Shown here piece after piece: positions 20,490 to 29,531 of a DNA stretch of 64,000 nt; position 1 is the first letter of the stretch; each line of letters opens with the position of its first letter. The position numbers were made by a program, and so were the translations under genes. Below the pieces are notes generated by a model. That model searched no databases. It saw nothing but the letters and a program-made list of their open reading frames with translations, and had not been told where the DNA came from. The stretch is from contig NZ_BAABIA010000004.1 in assembly GCF_039542385.1 (NCBI RefSeq), positions 124,001 through 188,000 on the forward strand, written 5' to 3'. This DNA comes from Prosthecobacter algae (GTDB taxonomy: Bacteria; Verrucomicrobiota; Verrucomicrobiia; Verrucomicrobiales; Verrucomicrobiaceae).

Positions 20490-20996
20490 TCAGCGGCCGA
20501 AGTCGCTAATGGGCAGCAACTCAGTGGAAATCGGAGACAGATTTCCAGAGGAGGCCGCGAGTTCCTCGCCTTCAAAGTGGCGGCTCAGCAGGATGCCTTC
20601 GATCTCCAAGGTTTGATCCTGCGGAAGGGCCTCTTTAATCAGCTCGCTGTCCACTGCAAAGGAGGGCTTATTTTGTAGCACCACAGGCATGGAACCTTCC
20701 GCAGCGAGGGCGAATTGAGCCCCTTGTTGGGAGGTGGAACCGATGACACCTAGGGTACCCCAGGCTGCCACGATGGCAAAGGCGGCCGTTGCCGTGGCGG
20801 TGGCCCATTTTGGCGAGATGACGTCGCTAAAAAAGGTGTTCACGCGCTCCCAGAGAAGACCCCGGGCAGACTGGCGCAGCAGTTCCGAACGCTGCCGTTC
20901 GCGGAACTGGGTCACAAAGTCTTCCACAAAATCATCACCAGGAGTCTCATACTGTTTCAGACGAAGCAGCCTTTGGATGTTTTCGAATTCGTTCAT
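20490..20996 (-). CDS. Small single-pass membrane protein, likely anti-sigma partner
   Basis: 168 residues. The cytoplasmic N-terminus is charged (FENIQRLLRLKQYETPGDDF, VEDFVTQFRERQRSELL). One transmembrane segment follows (WATATATAAFAIVAAWGTLG, about 64-83), then a polar outer region. The gene lies 49 bp downstream of the ECF sigma factor, the classic position for an anti-sigma factor, and its topology fits. No zinc-binding HxxxCxxC motif is present, so the assignment rests on position and architecture only. Confidence 0.65.
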   Translation of the reverse strand: MNEFENIQRLLRLKQYETPGDDFVEDFVTQFRERQRSELLRQSARGLLWERVNTFFSDVISPKWATATATAAFAIVAAWGTLGVIGSTSQQGAQFALAAEGSMPVVLQNKPSFAVDSELIKEALPQDQTLEIEGILLSRHFEGEELAASSGNLSPISTELLPISDFGR

Positions 20997-21045
20997 GGTA
21001 TTGCGTCGGAGTTGTATCAGGAGCGTATTGTTAGCAGGAACTGTG

Positions 21046-21711
21046 TCACCTTACAAAATCTTCGAGATATGTCTGGAGAAGCCGATGAGCGTAGAAAAGC
21101 CTGGATCTCACAGTGCCTTCTGACACTCCGAGAATCTTGCTGATCTCGTTGTGCTGGAGGCCCTGGACATCGTAGAGAGTCACTACGGTTCGGTGGTCTT
21201 CAGACAGCTTCATCATGGCGGTGTTCAATCTTTTTTGAAGCTCATGAATGTTTACCTCCCGCACGGTGTCCCGGTTCGCGGTGGTAATTTTAATGAATTC
21301 GGGGTCGTTTTGGATGCCGTTGTCCACGTCATCCAGGCTGATTTTGGCATGCCGCCCCCGTTTCTTCAGGAAATTGAGGGTCATGTTCACCGAGATCGAA
21401 TAGATCCAGGTGTAAAAGGAGGATTTGCCCATGAACCGCTTCAGTGAGCGGTAGGCCTTGGCAAAGATCTCCTGCAAGAGGTCGGCGGTGTCCTCCCGGT
21501 TGGAGGTCATGTTGTACACTAGGCCGTAAAGCTTTGGAGTGTATTTGCGGACAAGTTCGTCAAAGGCACGGGTGTCCCCGGCCTGGGCGCGTTCCACCAG
21601 CGCCCGATCTTCGGCTGCGCTGCTGCTGGCTGGGGTCTGATCCGTCGAGGTCTCCATGTTTCCGCTGACCGTGCGATCCGTGTCGCGCGATTCCTTGAGC
21701 AAACCATCCAT
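21046..21711 (-). CDS. ECF-family RNA polymerase sigma factor
   Basis: 221 residues from the ATG at 21711 (a TTG at 21726 and an ATG at 21657 are alternatives). After a Ser/Thr-rich N-terminal extension of about 35 residues comes sigma region 2 (FDELVRKYTPKLYGLVYNMT, then DLLQEIFAKAYRSLKRF and FYTWIYSISVNMTLNFL). Region 4 follows with its helix-turn-helix (VVTLYDVQGLQHNEISKILG, VSEGTVRSRLFYAHRLL). It is probably co-transcribed with the downstream membrane protein and released by an envelope signal. Confidence 0.93.
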   Translation of the reverse strand: MDGLLKESRDTDRTVSGNMETSTDQTPASSSAAEDRALVERAQAGDTRAFDELVRKYTPKLYGLVYNMTSNREDTADLLQEIFAKAYRSLKRFMGKSSFYTWIYSISVNMTLNFLKKRGRHAKISLDDVDNGIQNDPEFIKITTANRDTVREVNIHELQKRLNTAMMKLSEDHRTVVTLYDVQGLQHNEISKILGVSEGTVRSRLFYAHRLLQTYLEDFVR

Positions 21712-21750
21712 CGGGGATTCAGACAAGCTTTTCTTCTGGTTGGGGGTGAA

Positions 21751-22113
21751 TCAGGGGCGGGTCAGGCGGACGGCGACGTGGTCGCATCCAGGCAAGATAC
21801 GTTTGCGAAGCTGCACTGTGACAGACTTTGCGCCAAACTCGCTCAATGCACAGGCTGCGATTTCGGCGGCCAGGGTTTCAATGAGCTGCCGGGGCCGGGC
21901 CGCAGCCAGCGCACGCAGTCGGGTAGCCACGGCAGAGTAGTCCGTGGTCAGCTCCAGATTGTCCCCCATGTCCTCGAACTTTGTCGCTACCCGCAGCGTG
22001 ATATCGGCCTGCAGGGTCTGCCAGGCGGCACGCTCTTCCTCTGGAACACCGATTTGCACAGGCAGATCCAGCCCGTGGATCAGGATTTCATCAGCGGGGG
22101 CAGGGGAACTCAT
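21751..22113 (-). CDS. folB: Dihydroneopterin aldolase
   Basis: 120 residues, the usual FolB length. The family N-terminus (EILIHGLDLPVQIGVPEEER), the Tyr in LELTTDYSAVATRL, the helix RQLIETLAAEIA with its catalytic-pocket Glu, and the final strand VTVQLRKR are all present. It cleaves dihydroneopterin to 6-hydroxymethyl-dihydropterin in folate synthesis. Its ATG overlaps the stop of the HAD hydrolase gene (ATGA), so the two are translationally coupled. Confidence 0.9.
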   Translation of the reverse strand: MSSPAPADEILIHGLDLPVQIGVPEEERAAWQTLQADITLRVATKFEDMGDNLELTTDYSAVATRLRALAAARPRQLIETLAAEIAACALSEFGAKSVTVQLRKRILPGCDHVAVRLTRP

Positions 22114-22748
22114 GCACCCACTGTCAGCGAGCGCATCAGATGTGTCAAAGCCGACAGGTTCCTGACCAAAATATCTGGCTCGGCCTGCATGAGCGTGGGC
22201 ACCGATTCATAACCTGTGGCGGTGGCGATGGTGGTCAGGCCGCCTGCTTTACCGGCATGGATGTCATGCCGCATGTCCCCCACGAAGGCTGTTTCTTCAG
22301 GTGCCAGTCCATGTTTCGCCAGTAGATCATGGACATGTGCGCACTTGTCGATGACTCCGCAGTGCATGTGCTCAAAGAAATGGTCCACCCCGTTCACCCG
22401 GGCCTGCGCCAGCACATGTTCCAGAGGTGCGCTGCTGCACACAAACATGCGCCGCCCGGTATCCGCCGCAAATTGTAGGAACTCCGGCGCGTGCTCGATC
22501 ATCGGCACCGCATGGCTGTCGTCTTCAGGAAAATGTTTCAGGTACAGCGCCTGAAGGTCTGCCAGGGGGACATCCGGCAGGATGTCGCGGTAAAACTCTG
22601 TGTAAGGCAGCCGAAAGATTTCCCGGAACGCCTCCCGGCTCAGGGTCGGTTTCGCGTAGTGGGTCATGACACGGTTGGTGGCGGTGATGACGGCACCGAG
22701 GTCATCGGCCAGCGTGCCGGACCAGTCGAGAATGAGATTGCGGATCAT
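22110..22748 (-). CDS. HAD-superfamily hydrolase, phosphatase-like
   Basis: 212 residues from the ATG at 22748; an ATG six codons upstream (22766) is equally open. The fold motifs are LILDWSGTLADD, an alpha-helical cap, FVCSSAPLEHVL (motif II Ser), the Lys of VIDKCAHVHDLLAKHG, and AFVGDMRHDIHAGKAG (motif IV). The second Asp of DxD is Ser here (DWSGT), as in the phosphonatase branch (DWAGT) rather than ordinary phosphatases. Overlap with folB suggests it may supply the dihydroneopterin phosphate dephosphorylation step or simply be co-expressed; this is inference. Confidence 0.8.
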   Translation of the reverse strand: MIRNLILDWSGTLADDLGAVITATNRVMTHYAKPTLSREAFREIFRLPYTEFYRDILPDVPLADLQALYLKHFPEDDSHAVPMIEHAPEFLQFAADTGRRMFVCSSAPLEHVLAQARVNGVDHFFEHMHCGVIDKCAHVHDLLAKHGLAPEETAFVGDMRHDIHAGKAGGLTTIATATGYESVPTLMQAEPDILVRNLSALTHLMRSLTVGA

Positions 22749-22963
22749 GCGGGCGGGAAAGCCCATGCTTAAGTCACGATTGAGCGAGTCTCAAGAGGGC
22801 TCGCCTTATCTCTGGTCCCATGACGGCAATTTCTGCATGGCTTGGGTATCGGATGAAATTCGCTGCTGGACATCCTCTGGCGCGTCGTTTCCAATACCGC
22901 CGCGCTGGAAATAGGCGCGTCTTTTAGCGATTCAAACCAACAACCGACAGCAACCCCTACCTT

Positions 22964-23827
22964 ATGGCAAAAATCGAATTTGGCTCCCAGGTTTACACCT
23001 GGTTCATGCAGGGCACCGGCAAGGGCTACGACAACAAACTGGACCACATGATCAAGGTGGCCTCCGAGGCAGGCTTCACGGGCATCGAACCGATGGTGCT
23101 CGAAATCTCTGAAAGCGCTCTGGGCTGTGGCAAATACTGGCTGGGTGATTTCTGCGATCCGATCCGTCTCAAGGACGCTCTCCAGGCCCACAATATGAAG
23201 CTGGCCGGTCTGGCTCTCGTCTGCGCCTGGGATGCGGAAGAGGAAACCCCGGCTGAAAAGGCTGCGGCGGATTTCACCCTCGACCTCCTCAAACATTTCC
23301 CCGGTTCCATGCTGGGCACCGTCACTCTGCCAAGCGGCCGCAAAAACGACCTTCAGCGCCGCCGCCTGAATGTGGCCCGCAACGTGAACAACGTCTCCAA
23401 GCGCGCTGCCGACCTGGGCATCAGAGCCTCCTACCATCCAAACAGCCCGCCGCCCTCCCTGGTTCGCACCCAGGAAGACTACGACGTGGTCCTGAGCAGC
23501 CTCGACCCCAAGGTCACTGGCTGGACACCTGATGTCGGCCACATCATCCGTGGCGGCATGGATGTCATCGCCACGCTGAACAAATTCCAGCACCTGGTGA
23601 ACCACATCCATTACAAGGACTACTCTGGCGATGGTCCTGAGCCATGGGCACAGATGGGCACTGGTAAGCTCGACTTCCATAAGATCACCGAGTGGCTTGT
23701 CGCCCGCAAATACGAGGGCTGGATCATCTGTGAAGATGAGGCCCACATCGCCGTCGAAGATCCCGATGGTGTGACCAAGCAGAACGGCCAGTGGTGCAAG
23801 GAAAACCTTCACCCGCTGGTGGATTGA
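22964..23827 (+). CDS. Sugar phosphate isomerase/epimerase (TIM barrel, AP endonuclease 2 family)
   Basis: 287 residues. Features of the xylose-isomerase-like TIM-barrel family include GFTGIEPMVLEIS (metal Glu), the strand ending in SYHPNSPPPS, TGWTPDVGHIIRGGMD (Asp and His ligands), NHIHYKDYSGDG and GWIICEDEAHIAVEDPDG. The closest described functions are inosose dehydratase/IolE and sugar epimerases. No inositol genes adjoin it, so the substrate is open. A double hairpin terminator follows. Confidence 0.82.
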   Translation: MAKIEFGSQVYTWFMQGTGKGYDNKLDHMIKVASEAGFTGIEPMVLEISESALGCGKYWLGDFCDPIRLKDALQAHNMKLAGLALVCAWDAEEETPAEKAAADFTLDLLKHFPGSMLGTVTLPSGRKNDLQRRRLNVARNVNNVSKRAADLGIRASYHPNSPPPSLVRTQEDYDVVLSSLDPKVTGWTPDVGHIIRGGMDVIATLNKFQHLVNHIHYKDYSGDGPEPWAQMGTGKLDFHKITEWLVARKYEGWIICEDEAHIAVEDPDGVTKQNGQWCKENLHPLVD

Positions 23828-23848
23828 TCTAACCAACTTTGATTCCAT

Positions 23849-23931
23849 GCCGCCTTTTCGGGCGGCGTGGCCTTTGCCCCGCATGAGCAGCGTTTGAGGT
23901 TATTCTCACGCAGGTTCTGCGGGGCTTTTAT
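23849..23931 (+). terminator. Hairpin terminator region after the isomerase gene
   Basis: A GCCGCC/GGCGGC hairpin (23849-23866) is followed by an 8-bp outer stem GCCCCGCA/TGCGGGGC (23876-23883 with 23918-23925) leading into TTTTATTT. Confidence 0.65.
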
Positions 23932-24110
23932 TTGAAGCGGTGTGTTCTGCCGCAGGCATTTTTTACGTCGTGCAAGACAGAGATACATTCAATCAGCCTG
24001 CTTTCAAAGGTAGGCGCAACCTCGCCGATTGTGACGCATCCCTGTGCGGATGTCACGAATCGTCTTATCGAGGAAAGTCCAACCTACTGGCCGCGTAATG
24101 ATTGGCTTCC

Positions 24111-25085
24111 ATGATTCGCACCCTTCTCACTCTCGCCGTGGCCGTAATGGCCACCACTGCCGCTTCGGCTCAAAATATCCGCGCCGGCATCATCGGCCTG
24201 GATACTTCTCACGTGCTGTCCTTTACCAAGACCCTGAATACCGACCCGCAGAAGCCGGAAGTCATGGGAGTGCGCATGGTCGCCGCGTATCCGCAGGGAT
24301 CCAAGGACATCGAAGGCAGCGTCAAGCGTGTGCCAGAGTACACCGAGAAAGTGAAGGCCCTGGGCGTCGAAATCGTACCCAGTATTGATGTCTTGCTGGA
24401 TAAGGTGGATGTCGTATTTCTGGAGACCAATGATGGCCGCCCTCACCTTGAGCAGTTGCTTCCCTGCCTGAAGGCGGGCAAGCCTGTCTTTATTGACAAG
24501 CCCATCGCTGGCACCCTCGTGGATGCCATCAAGATTTTTGATGAGGCCAAGAAGGCCAGTGTTCCAGTCTTTTCCTCTTCATCGCTTCGGTTTGGCAAAA
24601 ACACCCAGGCCGTCCGCGCGGGCAGCATCGGCACCGTGAAGCAGGCAGAGACCTTCAGCCCAGCCTCGCTGGAGGCCACGCATCCAGATCTTTTCTGGTA
24701 TGGCATCCATGGGGTGGAGAGCCTCTTCACCACGATGGGCACAGGCTGCCTCTCCGTGAAACGCGGCACCACCGCCGATGGCAAAATCATGGTCACAGGT
24801 ACCTGGGCGGGCGGTCGCACCGGCACATTTACCGAGGGCAAAGGCTACGGTGGCAAGGCCATCGGCGACAAAGGCGAATCCCCCGTGGGTGCCTACGATG
24901 GATATGACCCGCTGCTGTTTGCCGCCGTGCATTTCTTCCGCACTGGCCAAGCTCCAGTGACTCCTGAGGAAACTCTGGAAATCTACGCGTTCATGGAAGC
25001 TGCCGATGAAAGCAAGCGCCAGGGCGGAGCCGAGGTGACCCTGAAGTCGGTCATGGATAAGGCCCAGGCTGAAGCTCGCAAATAA
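24111..25085 (+). CDS. Exported Gfo/Idh/MocA-family oxidoreductase
   Basis: 324 residues from the ATG at 24111, which gives a signal peptide (MIRTLLTLAVAVMATTAASA). The mature protein begins with a nucleotide-binding strand modified from the norm (RAGIIGLDTSHVLSF, lacking the full GxGxxG). It continues with VDVVFLETNDGRPHLEQLLP and KAGKPVFIDKPIAG, the NAD(P)-side DKP signature. The missing glycines raise the question of whether it still binds dinucleotide. The C-terminal part suits the family's substrate sheet. Such exported members are a phylum habit. A strong terminator follows. Confidence 0.8.
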   Translation: MIRTLLTLAVAVMATTAASAQNIRAGIIGLDTSHVLSFTKTLNTDPQKPEVMGVRMVAAYPQGSKDIEGSVKRVPEYTEKVKALGVEIVPSIDVLLDKVDVVFLETNDGRPHLEQLLPCLKAGKPVFIDKPIAGTLVDAIKIFDEAKKASVPVFSSSSLRFGKNTQAVRAGSIGTVKQAETFSPASLEATHPDLFWYGIHGVESLFTTMGTGCLSVKRGTTADGKIMVTGTWAGGRTGTFTEGKGYGGKAIGDKGESPVGAYDGYDPLLFAAVHFFRTGQAPVTPEETLEIYAFMEAADESKRQGGAEVTLKSVMDKAQAEARK

Positions 25086-25118
25086 GCTTTAGCCCGATTT
25101 CGTTTCTACTTTCTTGTT

Positions 25119-25155
25119 AGGCCTGTCTTCTGCGGATGACAGGCCTTTCTTTTTT
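25119..25155 (+). terminator. Intrinsic terminator after the Gfo/Idh/MocA gene
   Basis: A 9-bp perfect stem AGGCCTGTC/GACAGGCCT with a 10-nt loop runs into TTCTTTTTT, 33 bp after the stop. Confidence 0.9.
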
Positions 25156-25207
25156 ATCGCCAAGTCAGACCTTGTATTTCATGACTGAACGTCTCCTTGT
25201 TACCTTC

Positions 25208-25549
25208 ATGAACAAGCCTACCTGCCCGATGTGTGAAATGGATGAGATTCTGGATCACAACGATCGTTTTGAATGCGCCACCTGTGGTCATGAATGGCCC
25301 CATGAATCCGAGGCCGAGGTGCCTGATGCGGCCCGTGTTGTGAAGGATGCCTATGGCCATGTGCTGGCCGATGGGGACATTGTGGCCATGATCAAGGATC
25401 TCAAGCTGGGCGGCACCTCCCAGGTGCTGAAGGTGGGAACCAAGTCCAAGCCTATCCGCCTGGTGGATGGTGACCATGAAATCTCCTGCAAGATGGAGGG
25501 ACTGGCCATTGCTCTAAAGGCCTGTTTCGTGAAAAAGGTGACTGTTTAG
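25208..25549 (+). CDS. yjdM: YjdM/PhnA-family zinc-ribbon protein
   Basis: 113 residues from the ATG at 25208, matching E. coli YjdM in length. The N-terminal zinc ribbon has paired cysteines (CPMC ... CATC, in PTCPMCEMDEILDHNDRFEC). The C-terminal PhnA domain has DAYGHVLADGDIVAMIKDL and the ending ALKACFVKKV. The old name alkylphosphonate utilisation protein is misleading; the cellular role is uncertain. Upstream in-frame codons to 25136 overlap the terminator and were not used. Confidence 0.92.
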   Translation: MNKPTCPMCEMDEILDHNDRFECATCGHEWPHESEAEVPDAARVVKDAYGHVLADGDIVAMIKDLKLGGTSQVLKVGTKSKPIRLVDGDHEISCKMEGLAIALKACFVKKVTV

Positions 25550-25742
25550 CAGAGCCTAGATGGGGGGGGGAGGGAATAGGACTCTCGGAGACGGGAGTTA
25601 ACCCTTCGAAAGGGCAGGTAGAAGATTTTTTGGCGAAGTTGAATCCAAAGGCACGCCGCCGTCGGATCACCCCGCCAAGCATGGTCAAGCCGGGTTCAAT
25701 CACGGACTCGGGCAGACCATCGCTATCCTCCATCTGCTTACC

Positions 25743-28700
25743 ATGAAGACACCCACTGCTCATTCCCGTGCGCTTGCCGTGCCGCCCCGTTCTGCCACGG
25801 CCCTAACCGGTCAATGCAGGGCCGCCAGCCCACGCCCCGCCTCCACCTTCAGACCCTGGCTCTGTGGCCTCCTCTGTACACTGGCGCTCCCCTGGGCCCA
25901 TGCGGCAGACCCGACCACTCCAGTTTACCTTTTGAATGAGGACAACACACTGGCCACTGCCACCCTGGGCACCATCTCCACACCGGGGGCGGCCATTTCG
26001 GTCACGGGCGTTCAGATGGGGGATGTTCTCGTCACCCTGGACGTGCGACCGCAAAATCAGGCGCTGTATGCCTTGGGTGTGAATGCCGTGGCCGATACGG
26101 TGAGCCTCTATCATCTTTCCCCGGCCACAGGTCTGGCAGTCCTGCTGGGCACAGCTTCTACTCTGGCAGATAGCGCAGGCGTCACGCTTGATTTGCCCGC
26201 TACCGGCTGGGACATTGACTTCAATCCCTCTGTGGATCGCCTGAGGGTTATCAACGCTGCTGGGCTGAACTTCCGGATGAATCCAAACAACGGCACCGTG
26301 GTGGATGCCAATGCGGGAGTGGTGGGCAATCAGATTGATTCCAACATCAATGGGGCTACCACTTCCGTCTCCGCAACGGCCTACACCAACAGCCAGCCTA
26401 ACAACGGAGGCATCACCACTCAATACACCGTTGATGCGGTCACAGATTCCATTTACATTCAAAATCCACCTAACAATGGTGCGCAGACCAATGGCCTGAG
26501 CGTGACGGTGGCTGGCATGCCTCTGGCCATCACAGAGGTCAATGGTTTTGACATCGAGCCTGGCATCAATGCGGCTGCCAACAATGTGGCCCCGGCCGTT
26601 GGAATTGCCTATGCCATCCTTCGCACATCGGGACCATCAGGTCTTTATGAGATCAATCTCACCACTGGGGGCGCCACATTTTTGGGCGGCACCACCGTGC
26701 GCAGCTTTGCCCTGCGCACGCGCCTCGGCGCAGCCGTCGCTCTCAGCACGGGCGGCACCAGCATCGTCCGTTTCTCCCCCTTTGTGCCTGGCACCAGCAC
26801 GTCCGTGGCAGTTACCGGCATCCAGAACAGTGAAATCCTGGTCGGCATGGATCAGCGCCCGGCCACAGGCCAGCTCATGGGCCTCGGTGTCAATGCCGAT
26901 ACCAACACGGCAACGCTCTATCTTATCGATCCGCAAACAGGCGCGGCCACCGTGGTCGGCGCTGTTGCTGGGCAGATCGCCTATCAGGACGCCACAGCCA
27001 CCCCGATTGATCTTCCTTCTCCTTCGGTCGCTGGTTACGGTTTCGATTTTAACCCCACCGTGGACCGTGTGCGGGTGGTCACCAGCACGGGGCTCAATCT
27101 CCGCGTCAATCCCCTGACTGGCACCGCTGTGGATGGCAATGTCACGGATGCTGGGACCAATCCTGACGGTATGATCAATGGCGGCGGCACCGGTGTTTCT
27201 CACACCGCCTACACCAACAGTTTTGGCGGTGCGACCGTCACCACCCAGTATGGCCTGGATGATGTCAGCGATTCTCTCTACATTCAGAATCCGCCGAATG
27301 CCGGGACTCTGACCGTCGGCACCCCGCTCACGCTTAATGGGACACCCTTGGACATCTCCAGCGTCGGCGGTTTTGACATCCCGAATTTTGTCACCGTTAG
27401 CACCTCCAATACCCCGGCTGTGGGCCAAGGTTGGCTCGTGACCGATGTGGCCTCTGTTTCTTCTCTTTACCGTGTCAGCCTTGCTGATGGTGTGGCCACT
27501 TCTGTGGGTTCACCGTCGGCTGCCTTGTCATCCCTGGCCATCCTGTCTGTCCCTGTGGCACCTGTGGTCGTCTCCCCGACGACGGCGAATGTCGAAGCTT
27601 TCAGCGCCACTCTCGGCGGCAGCCTTAGCGACCATGGCGGGGCCCCCATCTTGCAACGCGGAGTGGTGTTCTCTCTGACCACTGCCAACGCGGACCCCAT
27701 GATCGGCGGTACAGGCGTCACGCAGGCGGTGAGCATGAATGCCACCAACGTTTTCTCCACGGACGTGACGGGCCTTATTGGAAACTCAGGCTACAGCTTC
27801 CGGGCCTATGCCACCACTGAAGCCGGGACCAGCTATTCTCCCGTGGCCACCTTTACCACCACCTTGGTGGAAATTCCCGAATTTGACGATGCCAGTGTCG
27901 GTGCTTCGATCTCTCTTAATGTTGGCAAATTCCCTGGGGCTACCCTCACGGTGAGCGGACTCCCACAGGGGCTGCGGTTTAATGCTGCTACCGGCACCAT
28001 CACAGGCCGTGCTACCACGGCGGGTGTTTATGTCGTTTCCATCACCGCCAAACTGCCTGGAGGGATAGAGCAGAATTTTGAAGAAACGTTGGTTATCCAG
28101 GCATTGCCAAAAACGGCGGTGGGGACCTTCATCGGCCACATTGAGGCCGAGGCAACTCTGAATGGCAATGCGGGCGGTCGTTTCGATCTCACCACCACCA
28201 CCACTGGTGCTTACACACTGAAGCTGACCCAGCGTAGCAAGACAGTGATGCTGAAAGGCTATCTCTCTGCCACCCCCGGAGCGGCGCCAGAACTCATGGC
28301 GGACGGACCCGATGGCACCGATATCCTCCTCACGCTGAATGCTGACAACACAGCCACCGGGGCTCTCACAGACGGCGTGGCCGCTGCGATATTCTCTGGC
28401 TGGCGCAAGACCTTCGACAAACTCCTCAATCCTGCGCAAGATGAGATGGGTTATTACGCCGTGGCTTTGGATTTACAGTCTGGAGATGTCGGCAATGCAG
28501 CACTCCCTCAGGGATCGGGCTATGCAGCCATCAATGTCGCGCCGGATGGCAACACGACGGTCAACGGTCGCACAGCCGATGGCAACGCCATCCTTTCCAG
28601 TGGCTTTGTGGGCTCTGCAGGTCAGGTGCTTGTCTATCAGCCGCTCTATAACAAGCTTGGTTCGGTGCATGGCGAGCTCAGCCTCACGGTGGACTCCTCC

Positions 28701-29231
28701 GGTAACTATGCTGAAAACTATCTCGAAGGCACTGTGGCGTGGATTAAGCCTGCCACCACAGGTCGCACTTACGTCGATGCCTTTGGTCCCCTCACCCTGG
28801 ATGTGTATGGCAAGTACCTGGCCCGCGCCGCTGCTGGTAGTGTTGTCCTGGGCCTGCCCTCCAGTGCCGATCCAGCCTCTTTGGTCTTCGCTGAAGGCGG
28901 CATCTCCGCCGCCTCCATCAATCCTAACATCACCAATGGCATCACCCTCCTTCGGCCTTCTCTGAAACTGGTGATCCCAACGGCTGGTGGCGTGGATAAT
29001 CTTGGACGCACCACGCTGGTGCTCAAAGCCGCCAATGGCAGCCTCACGGGCAGCTTCACTCTGAAGGATGGCACCCTCCAGCGCAAAGTGACCTTCCAGG
29101 GCATGATCATCCGGGGCGAGACGGGCAGCATCCTGGCCAGCGGTTACTTCCTGCTCCCGCAGATTCCTGCGGCTGGGCAGACTGCCGCCAAAGCCCCGAT
29201 CCTCTCTGGCCGGTTTGATCTCCTGCCATAA
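25743..29231 (+). CDS. Large exported protein with two DUF4394 domains
   Basis: 1162 residues. The N-terminus has a long basic region and then an export signal ending near residue 54 (WLCGLLCTLALPWAHA). Two DUF4394 domains follow in tandem (about 60-330 and 335-600), each with the pattern LGVNAVADTVSLYHL / GWDIDFNPSVDRLRVI and IQNPPN. Next come a fibronectin-III-like stretch (YSFRAYATTEAGTSYSP), a putative Ig-like domain (LPQGLRFNAATGTITGRA) and a C-terminal beta-rich region of about 400 residues. It is likely a cell-surface or secreted adhesive protein. Flanks: a G-rich gap upstream and a cruciform terminator downstream. Confidence 0.8.
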   Translation: MKTPTAHSRALAVPPRSATALTGQCRAASPRPASTFRPWLCGLLCTLALPWAHAADPTTPVYLLNEDNTLATATLGTISTPGAAISVTGVQMGDVLVTLDVRPQNQALYALGVNAVADTVSLYHLSPATGLAVLLGTASTLADSAGVTLDLPATGWDIDFNPSVDRLRVINAAGLNFRMNPNNGTVVDANAGVVGNQIDSNINGATTSVSATAYTNSQPNNGGITTQYTVDAVTDSIYIQNPPNNGAQTNGLSVTVAGMPLAITEVNGFDIEPGINAAANNVAPAVGIAYAILRTSGPSGLYEINLTTGGATFLGGTTVRSFALRTRLGAAVALSTGGTSIVRFSPFVPGTSTSVAVTGIQNSEILVGMDQRPATGQLMGLGVNADTNTATLYLIDPQTGAATVVGAVAGQIAYQDATATPIDLPSPSVAGYGFDFNPTVDRVRVVTSTGLNLRVNPLTGTAVDGNVTDAGTNPDGMINGGGTGVSHTAYTNSFGGATVTTQYGLDDVSDSLYIQNPPNAGTLTVGTPLTLNGTPLDISSVGGFDIPNFVTVSTSNTPAVGQGWLVTDVASVSSLYRVSLADGVATSVGSPSAALSSLAILSVPVAPVVVSPTTANVEAFSATLGGSLSDHGGAPILQRGVVFSLTTANADPMIGGTGVTQAVSMNATNVFSTDVTGLIGNSGYSFRAYATTEAGTSYSPVATFTTTLVEIPEFDDASVGASISLNVGKFPGATLTVSGLPQGLRFNAATGTITGRATTAGVYVVSITAKLPGGIEQNFEETLVIQALPKTAVGTFIGHIEAEATLNGNAGGRFDLTTTTTGAYTLKLTQRSKTVMLKGYLSATPGAAPELMADGPDGTDILLTLNADNTATGALTDGVAAAIFSGWRKTFDKLLNPAQDEMGYYAVALDLQSGDVGNAALPQGSGYAAINVAPDGNTTVNGRTADGNAILSSGFVGSAGQVLVYQPLYNKLGSVHGELSLTVDSSGNYAENYLEGTVAWIKPATTGRTYVDAFGPLTLDVYGKYLARAAAGSVVLGLPSSADPASLVFAEGGISAASINPNITNGITLLRPSLKLVIPTAGGVDNLGRTTLVLKAANGSLTGSFTLKDGTLQRKVTFQGMIIRGETGSILASGYFLLPQIPAAGQTAAKAPILSGRFDLLP

Positions 29232-29531
29232 CAGGGATCTTTACATTAGTCTGACTCCTTTCAGCGCTTCTTTGCCCACGCGAAACCTTGTTTCGCGTGG
29301 GATGAGGAAGCGCTGATTGTTTTAAACAATGGTGATGTCAGAGGAAAAGGAATGATTTTGCACATGATAATTCATGGCCGATATCTTGGATCCCACGCCC
29401 CTCTTGTTTAATCTCTCTTCGTCCCAGACTGGCTTTTCCGGCGACAACTGACGCTGCCAGGAAAGTGGGCCTCACGGTTCCCTGAAAGACCTCAGGGGGC
29501 TCCTCGTTTGAAGACGCCAGCTTTCCTTCAG
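29232..29531. other. Intergenic region with cruciform terminator
   Basis: This 300-bp gap holds the nested inverted repeat at 29262-29315 and then an AT-rich stretch with a 15-bp ATTGTTTTAAACAAT palindrome near 29316. No gene was seen. Confidence 0.5.
29262..29315. terminator. Nested inverted repeat, likely bidirectional terminator
   Basis: Outer arms CAGCGCTTC/GAAGCGCTG (29262-29270, 29307-29315) enclose a perfect 11-bp hairpin CCCACGCGAAA/TTTCGCGTGGG (29275-29285, 29291-29301) with a CCTTG loop. It follows the DUF4394 gene by 30 bp and is followed by ATTGTTTT. Confidence 0.6.

Noticed and set aside
22769-23884. 371-codon open frame opposite the sugar isomerase gene
   Set aside because: The plus-strand protein is a clear TIM-barrel family member; the reverse frame has no motif.
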